A stretch of DNA of 64,000 nt from G963663315 sp965204925 (lineage in GTDB: Bacteria > Pseudomonadota > Gammaproteobacteria > Arenicellales > Poriferihabitantaceae). The translations under genes were made by a program, and so were the position numbers. Numbering within the stretch: position 1 is the first letter of the stretch; every line of letters begins with the position of its first letter. Under the pieces are notes generated by a model, which saw only the letters and a program-made list of their open reading frames with translations, searched no databases and was not told the DNA's origin. Below, in pieces: positions 45,114 to 53,701 of this stretch. The stretch is taken from positions 1,426,001-1,490,000 of the forward strand of contig OZ242021.1 in NCBI GenBank assembly GCA_965204925.1, in the 5' to 3' direction.

Positions 45114-46415
45114 ATGTTACAGCGACTTGATTATTCCGATCCCGGTTTTTACGCTGATCTCGACAAACTGTTGCGCCGCGAAGTCGGACATGATGAGGCG
45201 CTCCGGCAGGCGGTTGCATCGATCATCGCCGGGGTCAGAAGCCGCGGCGATGCGGCGCTGATTGAATATACCCGTCAGTTCGATCAATATCCGGTCTCTT
45301 GTATGGAGGCCCTTGAGTTGGACGCGCAAACCATTGCCGGCAGCTGTGACCGTCTCGATCATGGATTGATTGTCTGTCTTGAGTCGGCAGCCGCGCGTAT
45401 CCGGGTTTTCCATGAGCGGGAAACGCTTCATTCATGGAGCTACACGGAGCCGGATGGCACAAAACTCGGCCAGATTGTCAGCGCTATGGAGCGGGTGGGA
45501 GTATATGTGCCGGGCGGTAAGGCCGCCTATCCTTCATCGGTACTCATGACCGCTATTCCTGCCAGAGTGGCCGGAGTCGGTGAAATCATTATGACCGTAC
45601 CTGCTCCCGCCGGAGAGATCAATGATTCGGTCATAGCCGCTGCGCATATTGCCGGGGTCGACCGTATCTATACGATAGGCGGCGCCCAAGCGGTAGCGGC
45701 CATGGCATACGGTACTGAAAGTGTGCCTCGCGTGGACAAAATTGTGGGACCGGGAAACGCCTGGGTGGCTGCCGCCAAGAAAATGGTATTTGGCGATGTC
45801 GGGGTCGATATGGTTGCGGGGCCGTCCGAGGTTGTTGTCATTTGTGATCACTCGGCCAACCCGGATTGGGTTGCCATGGACTTGCTTGCCCAGGCGGAGC
45901 ATGATGAGCTGGCGCAGTCGATTGCGATCACTGTTTCGAAAGATCTGGCCGACCGTATCGTACAGTCGATCGATGAACTGCTTGACCCGTTGCCGCGTGC
46001 AGAGATTATCAGGAGTTCCCTGGCTGCCAATGGTGGTCTTGTCCTCGTCGACGACTTGGCCCAGGCCGTGGAAGTCGCCAATCACATTGCCCCGGAGCAT
46101 CTTGAACTGATGGTGGAGAATGCCACCCGTCTGATTGACGGAATCCGGCATGCCGGCGCTATTTTTGTCGGTAAGTACAGCGCCGAAGTACTGGGTGATT
46201 ATTGCGCCGGGCCGAATCATGTCTTGCCGACTTCAGGCACGGCGAGGTTCAGCTCCCCGCTGGGCGTCTACGACTTTCAAAAGCGCAGCAGCCTGATCCG
46301 GGTATCGGCGCAGGGCGCCAGTCGAATGGCGGCCACCGCTGTGGTTCTGGCGCGCAGCGAAGGCCTGACAGCCCACGAACAATCTGCCCGTTACCGGATC
46401 GCCCCGCATGATTGA
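45114..46415 (+). CDS. hisD: Histidinol dehydrogenase HisD
   Basis: 433 aa zinc enzyme that oxidises histidinol to histidine in two NAD steps. Family blocks are VPGGKAAYPSSVLM, GGAQAVAAMAYGT, KIVGPGNAWVAAAK, AGPSEVVVICD and NHVLPTSGTARF. Neighbours are murA and hisC; hisG, normally between murA and hisD in many gammaproteobacteria, is missing, with only 15 bases between the two. The start ATG 45114 is not preceded by a strong ribosome site. Confidence 0.96.
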   Translation: MLQRLDYSDPGFYADLDKLLRREVGHDEALRQAVASIIAGVRSRGDAALIEYTRQFDQYPVSCMEALELDAQTIAGSCDRLDHGLIVCLESAAARIRVFHERETLHSWSYTEPDGTKLGQIVSAMERVGVYVPGGKAAYPSSVLMTAIPARVAGVGEIIMTVPAPAGEINDSVIAAAHIAGVDRIYTIGGAQAVAAMAYGTESVPRVDKIVGPGNAWVAAAKKMVFGDVGVDMVAGPSEVVVICDHSANPDWVAMDLLAQAEHDELAQSIAITVSKDLADRIVQSIDELLDPLPRAEIIRSSLAANGGLVLVDDLAQAVEVANHIAPEHLELMVENATRLIDGIRHAGAIFVGKYSAEVLGDYCAGPNHVLPTSGTARFSSPLGVYDFQKRSSLIRVSAQGASRMAATAVVLARSEGLTAHEQSARYRIAPHD

Positions 46416-47475
46416 GCGGCTGGTCCGGCAATGGGTAAAACCGGCGGTGCGGAGTTTGCAAGCCTATTCGGTTCCGCATGCGGGTGGGCTGATCAAACTG
46501 GATGCGATGGAAAGCCCCTGGCCGATTCCCCGCTCCATGCGCAAGGAGTGGTTATCGGTTGTCGGCGAAGTCGAGATCAACCGCTATCCGGATCCCGGCA
46601 GCGCCGCATTGAAATCCGTACTGCGCAAGCGTCTCGGGATTCCGCATCAGTGCGGGATTATACTGGGTAATGGCTCGGATGAGTTGATCCAGTTGATCAC
46701 GCTACTGGTCGGCGGTCCGGACCGGGTATTCCTTTTCCCCGACCCTTCTTTTTCGATGTATCGCCAGATCTGTACGGTGACGGGGACGCAGTTTGTCACG
46801 GCGCCGCTGAATGATGATTTTTCACTGGATACCGACAGACTGCTTGATGAGATGGAAAGACATCAGCCGGCCTGTGTTTTCCTGGCATATCCGAATAATC
46901 CGACGGGGAACTGTTTTGATCCTGTGTCTGTTGAACGGACTCTGGACAGGGCGCCCGGGTTGGTCGTTCTGGATGAGGCCTATTTCGCGTTTTGTGGAAA
47001 GACCTGGCTGGATTCGATTGCCGGTTACCCGAACCTGCTGGTATTGCGCACCTTGTCCAAGAGCGGATTTGCCGGCTTGAGGCTGGGGCTGTTGGCCGGT
47101 CATCCTGCATGGCTGGACGAAATGGAGAAACTGAGGCTGCCCTATAATATCAATGCGCTGACCCAGGCCAGCGCCTACTATTTCCTGCGGCGCTATGCCT
47201 TGTTCGAGCGCCAATCGGCGCAAATCCTGAAAAACCGCGCCAGATTGTTCGGGCAATTAACGGAAATCCCCGGTGTGGAAGTTTTCCCCAGCGAGACCAA
47301 TTTCCTTTTATGCCGGGTTTCCGATGGCGATCAGGTATTCAGATCCCTGATGGATAAGGGCGTATTGGTGCGCAATCTGCATACAAAGGGCTCCCGGCTG
47401 GAAAATTGCCTGCGTGTGACCGTGGGGACGCGGGAGGAAAACAGCGCATTTGTTGCAGCGCTGAAATCCCTGTAG
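46408..47475 (+). CDS. hisC: Histidinol-phosphate aminotransferase HisC
   Basis: 355 aa PLP aminotransferase of fold type I. It has the LGNGSDELIQL phosphate-binding loop, YPNNPTG, and the PLP lysine in RTLSKSGFAGLRLG. It overlaps hisD by 8 bases. It ends in convergence with the nitrilase gene. Similar enzymes may also use other substrates, but the hisD coupling makes histidine synthesis the best assignment. Confidence 0.95.
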   Translation: MIERLVRQWVKPAVRSLQAYSVPHAGGLIKLDAMESPWPIPRSMRKEWLSVVGEVEINRYPDPGSAALKSVLRKRLGIPHQCGIILGNGSDELIQLITLLVGGPDRVFLFPDPSFSMYRQICTVTGTQFVTAPLNDDFSLDTDRLLDEMERHQPACVFLAYPNNPTGNCFDPVSVERTLDRAPGLVVLDEAYFAFCGKTWLDSIAGYPNLLVLRTLSKSGFAGLRLGLLAGHPAWLDEMEKLRLPYNINALTQASAYYFLRRYALFERQSAQILKNRARLFGQLTEIPGVEVFPSETNFLLCRVSDGDQVFRSLMDKGVLVRNLHTKGSRLENCLRVTVGTREENSAFVAALKSL

Positions 47476-47511
47476 CCAGACGCGGCAGCTGTATGGTTGT
47501 CCCGGGTCGGA

Positions 47512-47532
47512 CCGGGCAGGCTGTATGCCCGG
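47512..47532. terminator. Hairpin between hisC and the nitrilase gene
   Basis: CCGGGCA (47512-47518) and TGCCCGG (47526-47532) form a 7-bp stem with a 7-base loop in the 102-bp convergent gap. There is no U-run on either side, so it is at best a weak or rho-assisted bidirectional terminator. Confidence 0.35.
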
Positions 47533-47577
47533 CGAATCCGGGCCGGAAAATTCTGTCAACGGCGCGCGCGGGCAGCG

Positions 47578-48360
47578 TCATCGATTGACGATCAGTTCGC
47601 CAAAATCCCTCAGATACGGCAGGCGCGCCTGTGCTGCGTTGAGCTTGTCCAAATCGATATCGGCGCTAACCAGTCCTTCCTCCGTACCCGCATCTGCGGT
47701 GATTTCGCCATCGGGTGCAACGATTTTGCTGCCGCCAAGGTAGTCCAGTCCGTTCTCATGGCCGGCATGATTGGCGCAGGCAATCCATACGCCATTTTCA
47801 AATGCGCGTGTAGGGACAACCTGCGATGCGACAATATCCCATTGCGCGGCTAATGCTGTCGGTACGAGTACAAGGTGAGCGCCGGCAACAGCGGCATTAC
47901 GCACTGATTCCGGAAACTCTACTTCATAGCAGATGAGTATCGCGATATGAATGCCAAGATAAGTCAGCGATGTAGCCTTGCCGCCGGGAGTGAAATAGTC
48001 CTCTTCAAAACTCCCCGGGGAGTTGAGTTGTTTGTGGTGGTTAGCCATCAGTTGGCCGTCGGCGCCGACGAACGCGGCAGCGTTACGGAGTGTATCGCCG
48101 GCTTTTTGCGGATAGCCGTAACACAGCGCGACATCGTGTTTTTGCGCAATCGCAGAGAAGGGGGCAACGCTGTATTCAGCGGCTTTCGTGATGAGAGCAT
48201 CACCGATATGGTAGCCGGAACTGAACAGCTCGGGGCATACCACAAGATCAAGCTTTTCACACAGGTCGTTTTCATGCCCGTTAATCGCTGTGGAGAGGCT
48301 GTCGAGTCTCTCGCATAATGTTTTACCGCCAGCCGCGCATTGAAAAACACCGGTTCTCAT
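47578..48360 (-). CDS. Carbon-nitrogen hydrolase (nitrilase superfamily amidase)
   Basis: 260 aa single-domain nitrilase-fold hydrolase. The catalytic triad is visible as Glu44 (VCPELFSSGY), Lys110 (HHKQLN) and Cys144 (ICYEVEFPE). Such enzymes cleave C-N bonds in amides. It lies 10 bases after the ectoine hydrolase-like gene (48371-49525) in the same operon, so it likely acts on a product of that enzyme. No DoeB/EutE-type deacetylase is present, and an amidase here could replace it. The substrate is not determined by the sequence. Confidence 0.82.
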   Translation of the reverse strand: MRTGVFQCAAGGKTLCERLDSLSTAINGHENDLCEKLDLVVCPELFSSGYHIGDALITKAAEYSVAPFSAIAQKHDVALCYGYPQKAGDTLRNAAAFVGADGQLMANHHKQLNSPGSFEEDYFTPGGKATSLTYLGIHIAILICYEVEFPESVRNAAVAGAHLVLVPTALAAQWDIVASQVVPTRAFENGVWIACANHAGHENGLDYLGGSKIVAPDGEITADAGTEEGLVSADIDLDKLNAAQARLPYLRDFGELIVNR

Positions 48361-48370
48361 GTCTGCTTCC

Positions 48371-49525
48371 CTAACGTACGATGAGTGTTTGGGGTGATTG
48401 CGAAGTGAGAACCTCTGCCCCGTTTTCGGTCAATATCACGGTGTTGGAGATGAAGTAGTCAACGACATCGGTGTTGGTGAACCAGGAGTGCGCGTGGAAG
48501 GTCATGCCGACTTTCAATTCCCGTGTATTGTCCGGTTGCAGGCTGGTGACCATGCTTCCGCCAGTCCAGCTTGGGGGGAACCCGATACCGACGAGATAGC
48601 CACAGTGGTGACGATGGTAACCGGTTAGTCCGGCCGAGTCGGCGACATCTTTCCAGGCTTGATAAACTGACCCCGTGGTATTGCCGGGAATCAATGCCTC
48701 GCAGATCGCATTCATCCCTTCAATGGCCAGCCGGGCCGATTTCTCCGCCCCCTGCGGGGCGTTGCCAACATAGACCAGCCGACCCATGGGCGCCTGATAT
48801 TTGCGGCAGGCGCCGCCAATCTCCAAAAATACCGCATCACCGTTGCGGAAAGTATCCCCGCGCCAGGTAGTGTGCTCCTCGCCAAGGCGTGCTGTCGGGC
48901 GAATGAACGGCCCGAAGCCCGGGTACTCACTACCAGCCAGAATCATCGCGCGATGACATTCAGCGGCAACTTCGTAGTCACTGGCGCCGTCATGGACCGC
49001 TTCGATTGAGGCCAGGGCGCCTGCGTCCGCTGCCAGCGCGGCTTTGCGTGTGTACTCCTGTTCAAGCGGTGATTTGATCAGTCTCAGGTCATCCACCAAT
49101 CCGGAGCAGTCCTGCCAATCGACAGCGGGGGCGCTGGCCTGCGTCATTTCCGCAATGCGCGCTGTCAGAAACAGGCTGCGTTTTTCCAGGCCCACACGAG
49201 CGTTGCCCAGCCCCCGGGCATTGATCATTTTTACAATGTAATCTGACGGTTCTTCGGTGTCCTGGTGACCAAAAAACTCGGCATTGTTCACTTGGTTTTC
49301 CACGGTAATGCGCTCCATCATCCGACACATCAAGGCCATCTCACCCTGCAGTGGTACCAATAGCGCATGGCAGGAAAAGAATCCCCAGTGGTCAAGTCCG
49401 GTGAGGTAGTAAATATTTTCGGGCACAGTGATGATAATGCCGGCAAGATTTCGCTCTTGCATCACTGAGCGAACAGCTGTCAGTCGAGCCTCCAGTTCAG
49501 CGGCAGGGAACACATCGTCAGTCAT
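48371..49525 (-). CDS. doeA: Ectoine hydrolase-like M24/creatinase family enzyme
   Basis: 384 aa from the ATG at 49523-49525, with an AGGAAA ribosome site; the open frame extends upstream without need. Two-domain creatinase/prolidase fold. In the region where metal M24 peptidases have two Asp ligands, this protein reads VFLEIGGACRKYQAPMGRLV: the first Asp is Glu and the second is gone, as in metal-independent creatinase and EutD/DoeA ectoine hydrolases. Divergence from an ectoine-type ABC transporter supports opening of the ectoine ring. Other M24 enzymes such as DddP are possible but less fitting. Operon with the nitrilase gene. Confidence 0.65.
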   Translation of the reverse strand: MTDDVFPAAELEARLTAVRSVMQERNLAGIIITVPENIYYLTGLDHWGFFSCHALLVPLQGEMALMCRMMERITVENQVNNAEFFGHQDTEEPSDYIVKMINARGLGNARVGLEKRSLFLTARIAEMTQASAPAVDWQDCSGLVDDLRLIKSPLEQEYTRKAALAADAGALASIEAVHDGASDYEVAAECHRAMILAGSEYPGFGPFIRPTARLGEEHTTWRGDTFRNGDAVFLEIGGACRKYQAPMGRLVYVGNAPQGAEKSARLAIEGMNAICEALIPGNTTGSVYQAWKDVADSAGLTGYHRHHCGYLVGIGFPPSWTGGSMVTSLQPDNTRELKVGMTFHAHSWFTNTDVVDYFISNTVILTENGAEVLTSQSPQTLIVR

Positions 49526-49592
49526 GGTCCGGTTTCCTCGGGTCAATCGGGTGATGGCGATAAGCCGGATTAGAAATTTCGCTGATTTGTAC

Positions 49593-49630
49593 ACCAATTA
49601 TTGACAGCAAGCAATAGTATTGGTCATACT
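49593..49630 (+). promoter_or_regulatory. Promoter and operator of the ectoine transport operon
   Basis: TTGACA (49601-49606), 18 bases, then CATACT (49625-49630): a consensus -35 and a good -10 pointing to ehuB. Around the -35 box lies an inverted repeat, ACCAAT (49593-49598) and ATTGGT (49619-49624), with inner TTG/CAA pairs. It sits in the 220-bp gap shared by the two divergent operons, so it is the probable binding site of the GntR regulator encoded at 53698. The distance to the ehuB start is about 115 bases. Confidence 0.5.
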
Positions 49631-49745
49631 GGGCACATAAATTACCGGATATTAAACGGTATGTTTCTTTGGACTGCAATTGGACAACTCTATTGGTATA
49701 CAATTCAGTATTTTCATCACTCACCACACACTAGGAGAAAACATC

Positions 49746-50609
49746 ATGATTAACTGCATGCACTCCATCATGCGCAAGGCTGTGATTGCCGCAGCATTGC
49801 CTGTTTTATTCGCCGACATCAGCGGCGTTGCAGCGGCCGATGCGCTGACCGACAAAATCGCCGCTGGTGAGCCTGTTCGTATCGGGTTCGCGAACGAGGT
49901 GCCGTGGGCATACCCGGGTGAGGGTAACGAGCCGTTGGGTTTTGCTAACGTGACAGCAGTTGAAACGCTTAAACATATGGGTGTCAAGAAGATTGTGCCG
50001 GTTATCACCGAGTGGGGCGGATTGATTCCGGGCTTGAACGCCAATCGTTTTGATGTAATCACGGGTGGAATGTACATCCTCAAAACTCGCTGTGAGAACG
50101 TCAATTTCGCCGAACCAATGGGTGTATTTGGCGATGCGTTTATCGTTGCGCCAGGGAACCCGAAAAATCTCACCAACTATCAGGATATCAGGAACGCAGG
50201 CGCGACGCTTGTTACGGGAGCGGGTTACAATATTGTTGAGGCGGCCAAAAAAGAAGGCATAGCGGAAGGCAACATTATGACGGTACCCGGTCCGACTGAA
50301 ATCCTCGCAGCGGTCCGCGCCGGTCGCGCCGATGCCGGCGGAGTAACCTTTTTCACCGCGCAAAACCTCGCCAAACAAAGCGGCGGGGCGGTTGATGTGA
50401 CGGATCCCGCGGCGTTGCCAATCTGGACCAAAAACTGGGTAGGCATCGCGTTCAGGAAGTCGGATACAGATTTCCTGAAGGCATACAACGAAGCCCAGGC
50501 CGAGTACCTGGGCAGTGACGAAATGCTCGCAGCAGTCGCGCCTTATGGGTATACCAAGGCGCAATTGCCGGGCGATGCAACAACCGCCTACGCCTGTGCC
50601 AACAGATAA
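49746..50609 (+). CDS. ehuB: Ectoine/hydroxyectoine ABC transporter, substrate-binding protein
   Basis: 287 aa from ATG 49746 behind AGGAG (49734). A signal peptide of about 30 residues ends near DISGVAAAD. The mature part is a polar-amino-acid-type periplasmic binding protein. Segments TEWGGLIPGLNANRFDVITG and RCENVNFAEPMGVFGDAF closely follow the EhuB pattern (Ile-Pro-Gly-Leu, Arg-Phe-Asp, Arg-Cys). First gene of ehuB-C-D-A. The ligand is inferred from family resemblance and the hydrolase opposite. Confidence 0.75.
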   Translation: MINCMHSIMRKAVIAAALPVLFADISGVAAADALTDKIAAGEPVRIGFANEVPWAYPGEGNEPLGFANVTAVETLKHMGVKKIVPVITEWGGLIPGLNANRFDVITGGMYILKTRCENVNFAEPMGVFGDAFIVAPGNPKNLTNYQDIRNAGATLVTGAGYNIVEAAKKEGIAEGNIMTVPGPTEILAAVRAGRADAGGVTFFTAQNLAKQSGGAVDVTDPAALPIWTKNWVGIAFRKSDTDFLKAYNEAQAEYLGSDEMLAAVAPYGYTKAQLPGDATTAYACANR

Positions 50610-50677
50610 CCATTTCCCGAAGCGGGCAGCGGCGATTGCCGCCGCCCGCTTTCATGGCGCACGCCGCGGGACATACC

Positions 50678-51346
50678 ATGCAAGAATACGCACAGTTTCT
50701 AGTCGAGTACGCGCCGCGCTTTATTGACGGTACGATTGTCACCGCGCAGCAAACCGTGTTGGCGGCTGTGCTGGCCATTGTGATCGCATTGGTCATGGCG
50801 TTGATGAAAATGTCGTCAATGCGTGCGCTGCGATGGTTTGCGATTAGTTATATCGAATTATTTCGCGGCACTTCGTTATTGGTGCAGCTGTTTTGGATTT
50901 TCTTTGTGTTACCACTGTTTGGTGTTACATTGGAGCCGTTTACCGCGGGCTTTATTGCCGTCGGGATGAACCTTGGGGCATACGGCGCCGAGCTGGTTCG
51001 AGGTGGCATTCAGGCCGTACCCCGCGGGCAATATGAAGCCTGCATAGCGCTGAACCTGCCGCCCTTGACGCGCTTTCGGCGTGTGATATTTCCGCAAGCG
51101 CTCCTGAAAATGCTTCCACCATGGGGCACTCTGCTGATTGAGTTACTCAAAGCGACAGCGTTGGTGTCGCTAATCTCGGTCAGTGACTTGATGTTCCAGT
51201 CCAAACAGATCAACGGCTCGACCTTTCTCTCCGCCCAGGCATTTGGCACGGCGTTAATTATCTATTACGCGATGGCGAGACTGTTAGTGTCACCGGCGGT
51301 GCGCTACCTGGAAAAGGCCTTGTCGCGCAAACTGAGCCGAGCGTAA
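50678..51346 (+). CDS. ehuC: Ectoine-type ABC transporter permease EhuC
   Basis: 222 aa HisM/HisQ-type inner-membrane permease with five or so helices. The EAA loop that contacts the ATPase is YGAELVRGGIQAVPRGQYEACIALNLP, typical for polar amino acid uptake systems. ATG 50678 (MQEYAQFLVEY) is preferred; the upstream ATGs at 50636 and 50654 lie in a poorly conserved stretch. Works with EhuD, EhuA and the binding protein EhuB. Confidence 0.75.
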   Translation: MQEYAQFLVEYAPRFIDGTIVTAQQTVLAAVLAIVIALVMALMKMSSMRALRWFAISYIELFRGTSLLVQLFWIFFVLPLFGVTLEPFTAGFIAVGMNLGAYGAELVRGGIQAVPRGQYEACIALNLPPLTRFRRVIFPQALLKMLPPWGTLLIELLKATALVSLISVSDLMFQSKQINGSTFLSAQAFGTALIIYYAMARLLVSPAVRYLEKALSRKLSRA

Positions 51347-51349
51347 ATC

Positions 51350-52015
51350 GTGTTTGACTGGAAGTGGGGCTTCACCTTCGAAATTCTGCCGCGTATGTTC
51401 CTGGCAGCGTTGAACACGCTGTTAGCCGCAGGTCTGGGCTATGCTATTGCGCTGGCGCTTGGGTTGATTTTCGCGCTATTGCAGCGCAGCCGATATCCGC
51501 CGCTTACGTTCATAGTGAGAGAGCTGGTCGAGTTTGTCCGTTCAACACCACTGGTGCTACAGATTTTCTTTGTGTTTTACGTAGGCCCCCAGTTTGGCCT
51601 GAATTTATCGCCGTGGACCGCGGGCATGATCGCTATCGGCCTGCACTACGCCACCTACTTGTCGGAAGTGTACCGCGCAGGGCTCGACAGCGTGCCCAAG
51701 GGTCAGTGGGAGGCATGTATTGCGCTTAATTTAAGCCCACAGCGCACGTATTGCAAAATTGTCATTCCGCAAGCGGTTCCTCTCATGATCCCCGGGTTTG
51801 GTAATTATCTGGTCGGTATATTCAAAGATACGCCGATGCTCTCGGTGATCGGTGTTGCCGAGTTGATGCACGTGGCCAATGCCGTGGGTTCCGAGACCTA
51901 TCGCTTCCTGGAGCCCTACACCCTGGTTGGGGTCATCTTCCTGATTATTTCGCTGCCGGCCGCCTGGTTGATCCGGCAGTTCGAGCTGTGGGTTCGCCGC
52001 TCATTGGGCATGTAA
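51350..52015 (+). CDS. ehuD: Ectoine-type ABC transporter permease EhuD
   Basis: 221 aa, second permease of the pair, GTG start 3 bases after ehuC. The EAA loop reads YLSEVYRAGLDSVPKGQWEACIALNLSP. About five membrane helices, last residues basic (RRSLGM). The two permeases form the heterodimeric channel of the importer. Confidence 0.75.
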   Translation: MFDWKWGFTFEILPRMFLAALNTLLAAGLGYAIALALGLIFALLQRSRYPPLTFIVRELVEFVRSTPLVLQIFFVFYVGPQFGLNLSPWTAGMIAIGLHYATYLSEVYRAGLDSVPKGQWEACIALNLSPQRTYCKIVIPQAVPLMIPGFGNYLVGIFKDTPMLSVIGVAELMHVANAVGSETYRFLEPYTLVGVIFLIISLPAAWLIRQFELWVRRSLGM

Positions 52016-52042
52016 ACAACGCACTCTCCGGGGGCGCAATTC

Positions 52043-52855
52043 ATGACGGAACAACAAGCTTATCCGCTGGAACTGGAAGCTGACGCTCCAATGGTGCGCT
52101 TCAGGAATGTCACCAAACGTTACGGCGACCTGACAGTGCTTGACGCGCTTGACCTCGACGTGCGCCGCAACGAGGTGGTTTCGATTATCGGCCCTTCAGG
52201 TTCGGGGAAAACCACCGTATTGCGTATGCTGATGACATTGGAGCTCATCAACGAGGGCGTTATTTATGTGGAAGGCAGGCCGCTCACCCACATGCCTGAC
52301 AATGGTGTGCTGGTACGCGCAAGCCAAAGATATGTGCGCTCAGTGCGCAAGGACATCGGTATGGTATTTCAGCACTTCAATCTGTTCCCGCACATGACTG
52401 CTCTTGAAAACTGCATGGAAGCGCCGGTGCAATCACTGGGATTGAGTAAACAAGAAGCGCAGTCCCGTTCCGAGGAGTTGCTGGAAATGGTCGGGTTGGC
52501 GGACAAAATGCACCAACATCCGGTGCGGTTGTCCGGCGGCCAACAGCAGCGGGTCGCCATTGCACGCGCACTGGCGATGCGTCCAAAAATCATGTTATTT
52601 GACGAAGTGACTTCAGCGCTTGATCCGGAAGTGATTGGCGAGGTGCTCAACGTTATTCGTAAACTGAATTCCGAGCACGATCTGACGATGCTGATGGTGA
52701 CCCACCAAATGGGATTCGCAAAGGAAATTTCTGATCGTGTGTGTTTTTTCTATGAAGGAAAAATTGCCGAGCAAGGCCCGCCCGACCAACTGTTCGGCAA
52801 TCCACAAAATCCGCGCACCCGACAGTTCCTTAGTGCAGTATTGAATGCCGGATAA
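52043..52855 (+). CDS. ehuA: Ectoine-type ABC transporter ATPase EhuA
   Basis: 270 aa ABC ATPase. Walker A GPSGSGKT is at 50-57, the signature LSGGQQQRVAIARAL near 155, Walker B LFDEVTSALDPE and the switch His in MVTHQMGFAKE follow. The short insert ASQRYVRSVRKDIG near 90-105 is shared with polar amino acid ATPases. It energises EhuC/EhuD. A G-rich ribosome site precedes ATG 52043, and phyH follows 21 bases later. Confidence 0.78.
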   Translation: MTEQQAYPLELEADAPMVRFRNVTKRYGDLTVLDALDLDVRRNEVVSIIGPSGSGKTTVLRMLMTLELINEGVIYVEGRPLTHMPDNGVLVRASQRYVRSVRKDIGMVFQHFNLFPHMTALENCMEAPVQSLGLSKQEAQSRSEELLEMVGLADKMHQHPVRLSGGQQQRVAIARALAMRPKIMLFDEVTSALDPEVIGEVLNVIRKLNSEHDLTMLMVTHQMGFAKEISDRVCFFYEGKIAEQGPPDQLFGNPQNPRTRQFLSAVLNAG

Positions 52856-52876
52856 ATCATCGGATCGTAACGCAAA

Positions 52877-53701
52877 ATGAGTCTACAGCTTTCTAACGAA
52901 ACGATTCGCCAGTACAAAGAGGACGGTGTCATTTGCCTGCGCGCAGTGTTTGATTCGAAATGGTTGCACACAGTTGGCGAATCAATTGCGCGTGGCCGGG
53001 CAAACCCCGGTGAAATGTATCTTGATTATTCGGCTGACACTAATCCGGGCAGCTATTGCACGGATATGTGGATCTGGCCCGAAAATTCTGAAATGCGCCA
53101 ATTCATTTTCGAGTCGCCGGCGGCATCGCTCACAGGCCAGTTGATGGGGGCGGAATCTGTCGTACTCGTTACCGACAACTGGATGGTACGCGAAGCCGGT
53201 GCGGTGAACAGGGCGCCCTGGCACCATGACAACCCGTACTTTGACGTAAGCGGTGAGTGGTGTGTGTTGTGGATGGGGCTGGAGCCGGTTGGCGCGGGTG
53301 AGGGTGTCGTCTTTCTGAAGGGGTCGCACCGTTGGGGAAGACGCTTTATGCCGCTGAGCTTTACCGGTACGGGTCCCAAAGCGCCATTACAGCCGCCGTA
53401 TGAACATACGCCCGACTTTAGTGCAGAACTGGACAAATATGAGGTATTGGAGTATGCGCTTGAACCCGGTGACTGTCTTGTCTTTGACTCGTTAACAGTG
53501 CACGGGACTCCCAATCCTGTGCCGCCCGGGAGCAGCGTACGGCGATTGACGATGCGTTTTGCCGGCGGGGATGCCCGGTTTGAAAAGCGTGGTTCGTGGA
53601 CTGATGAGCAGTGTACATATCTGAAAAAGCACGGCCATCGCATTGGTGAATCGTTGGCGGGAGAATTGTTGCCGGTACTCTGGCAGCGAGAGGGCGCTTG
53701 A
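52877..53701 (+). CDS. Phytanoyl-CoA dioxygenase (PhyH) family protein
   Basis: 274 aa Fe(II)/2-oxoglutarate dioxygenase. The metal site is His-x-Asp in APWHHDNPYFDV, and the distal His is in LTVHGTPNPVPPG. Ectoine hydroxylase EctD belongs to the same superfamily, but its specific WHSDFETWHxEDG-type signature is not present, so I do not call it EctD. Its place in the transport operon suggests oxidation of an ectoine- or compatible-solute-related compound. It is translationally coupled to the GntR gene (TTG start overlapping its stop). Confidence 0.75.
   Translation: MSLQLSNETIRQYKEDGVICLRAVFDSKWLHTVGESIARGRANPGEMYLDYSADTNPGSYCTDMWIWPENSEMRQFIFESPAASLTGQLMGAESVVLVTDNWMVREAGAVNRAPWHHDNPYFDVSGEWCVLWMGLEPVGAGEGVVFLKGSHRWGRRFMPLSFTGTGPKAPLQPPYEHTPDFSAELDKYEVLEYALEPGDCLVFDSLTVHGTPNPVPPGSSVRRLTMRFAGGDARFEKRGSWTDEQCTYLKKHGHRIGESLAGELLPVLWQREGA

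Noticed and set aside
47512..47532. Strong rho-independent terminator
   Set aside because: The hairpin is good but lacks any U-run, so it is listed only at low confidence.
52877..53701. Ectoine hydroxylase EctD
   Set aside because: It is in the PhyH superfamily and beside ectoine transport genes, but the EctD signature around the His-x-Asp site is absent, so only the broader family is called.
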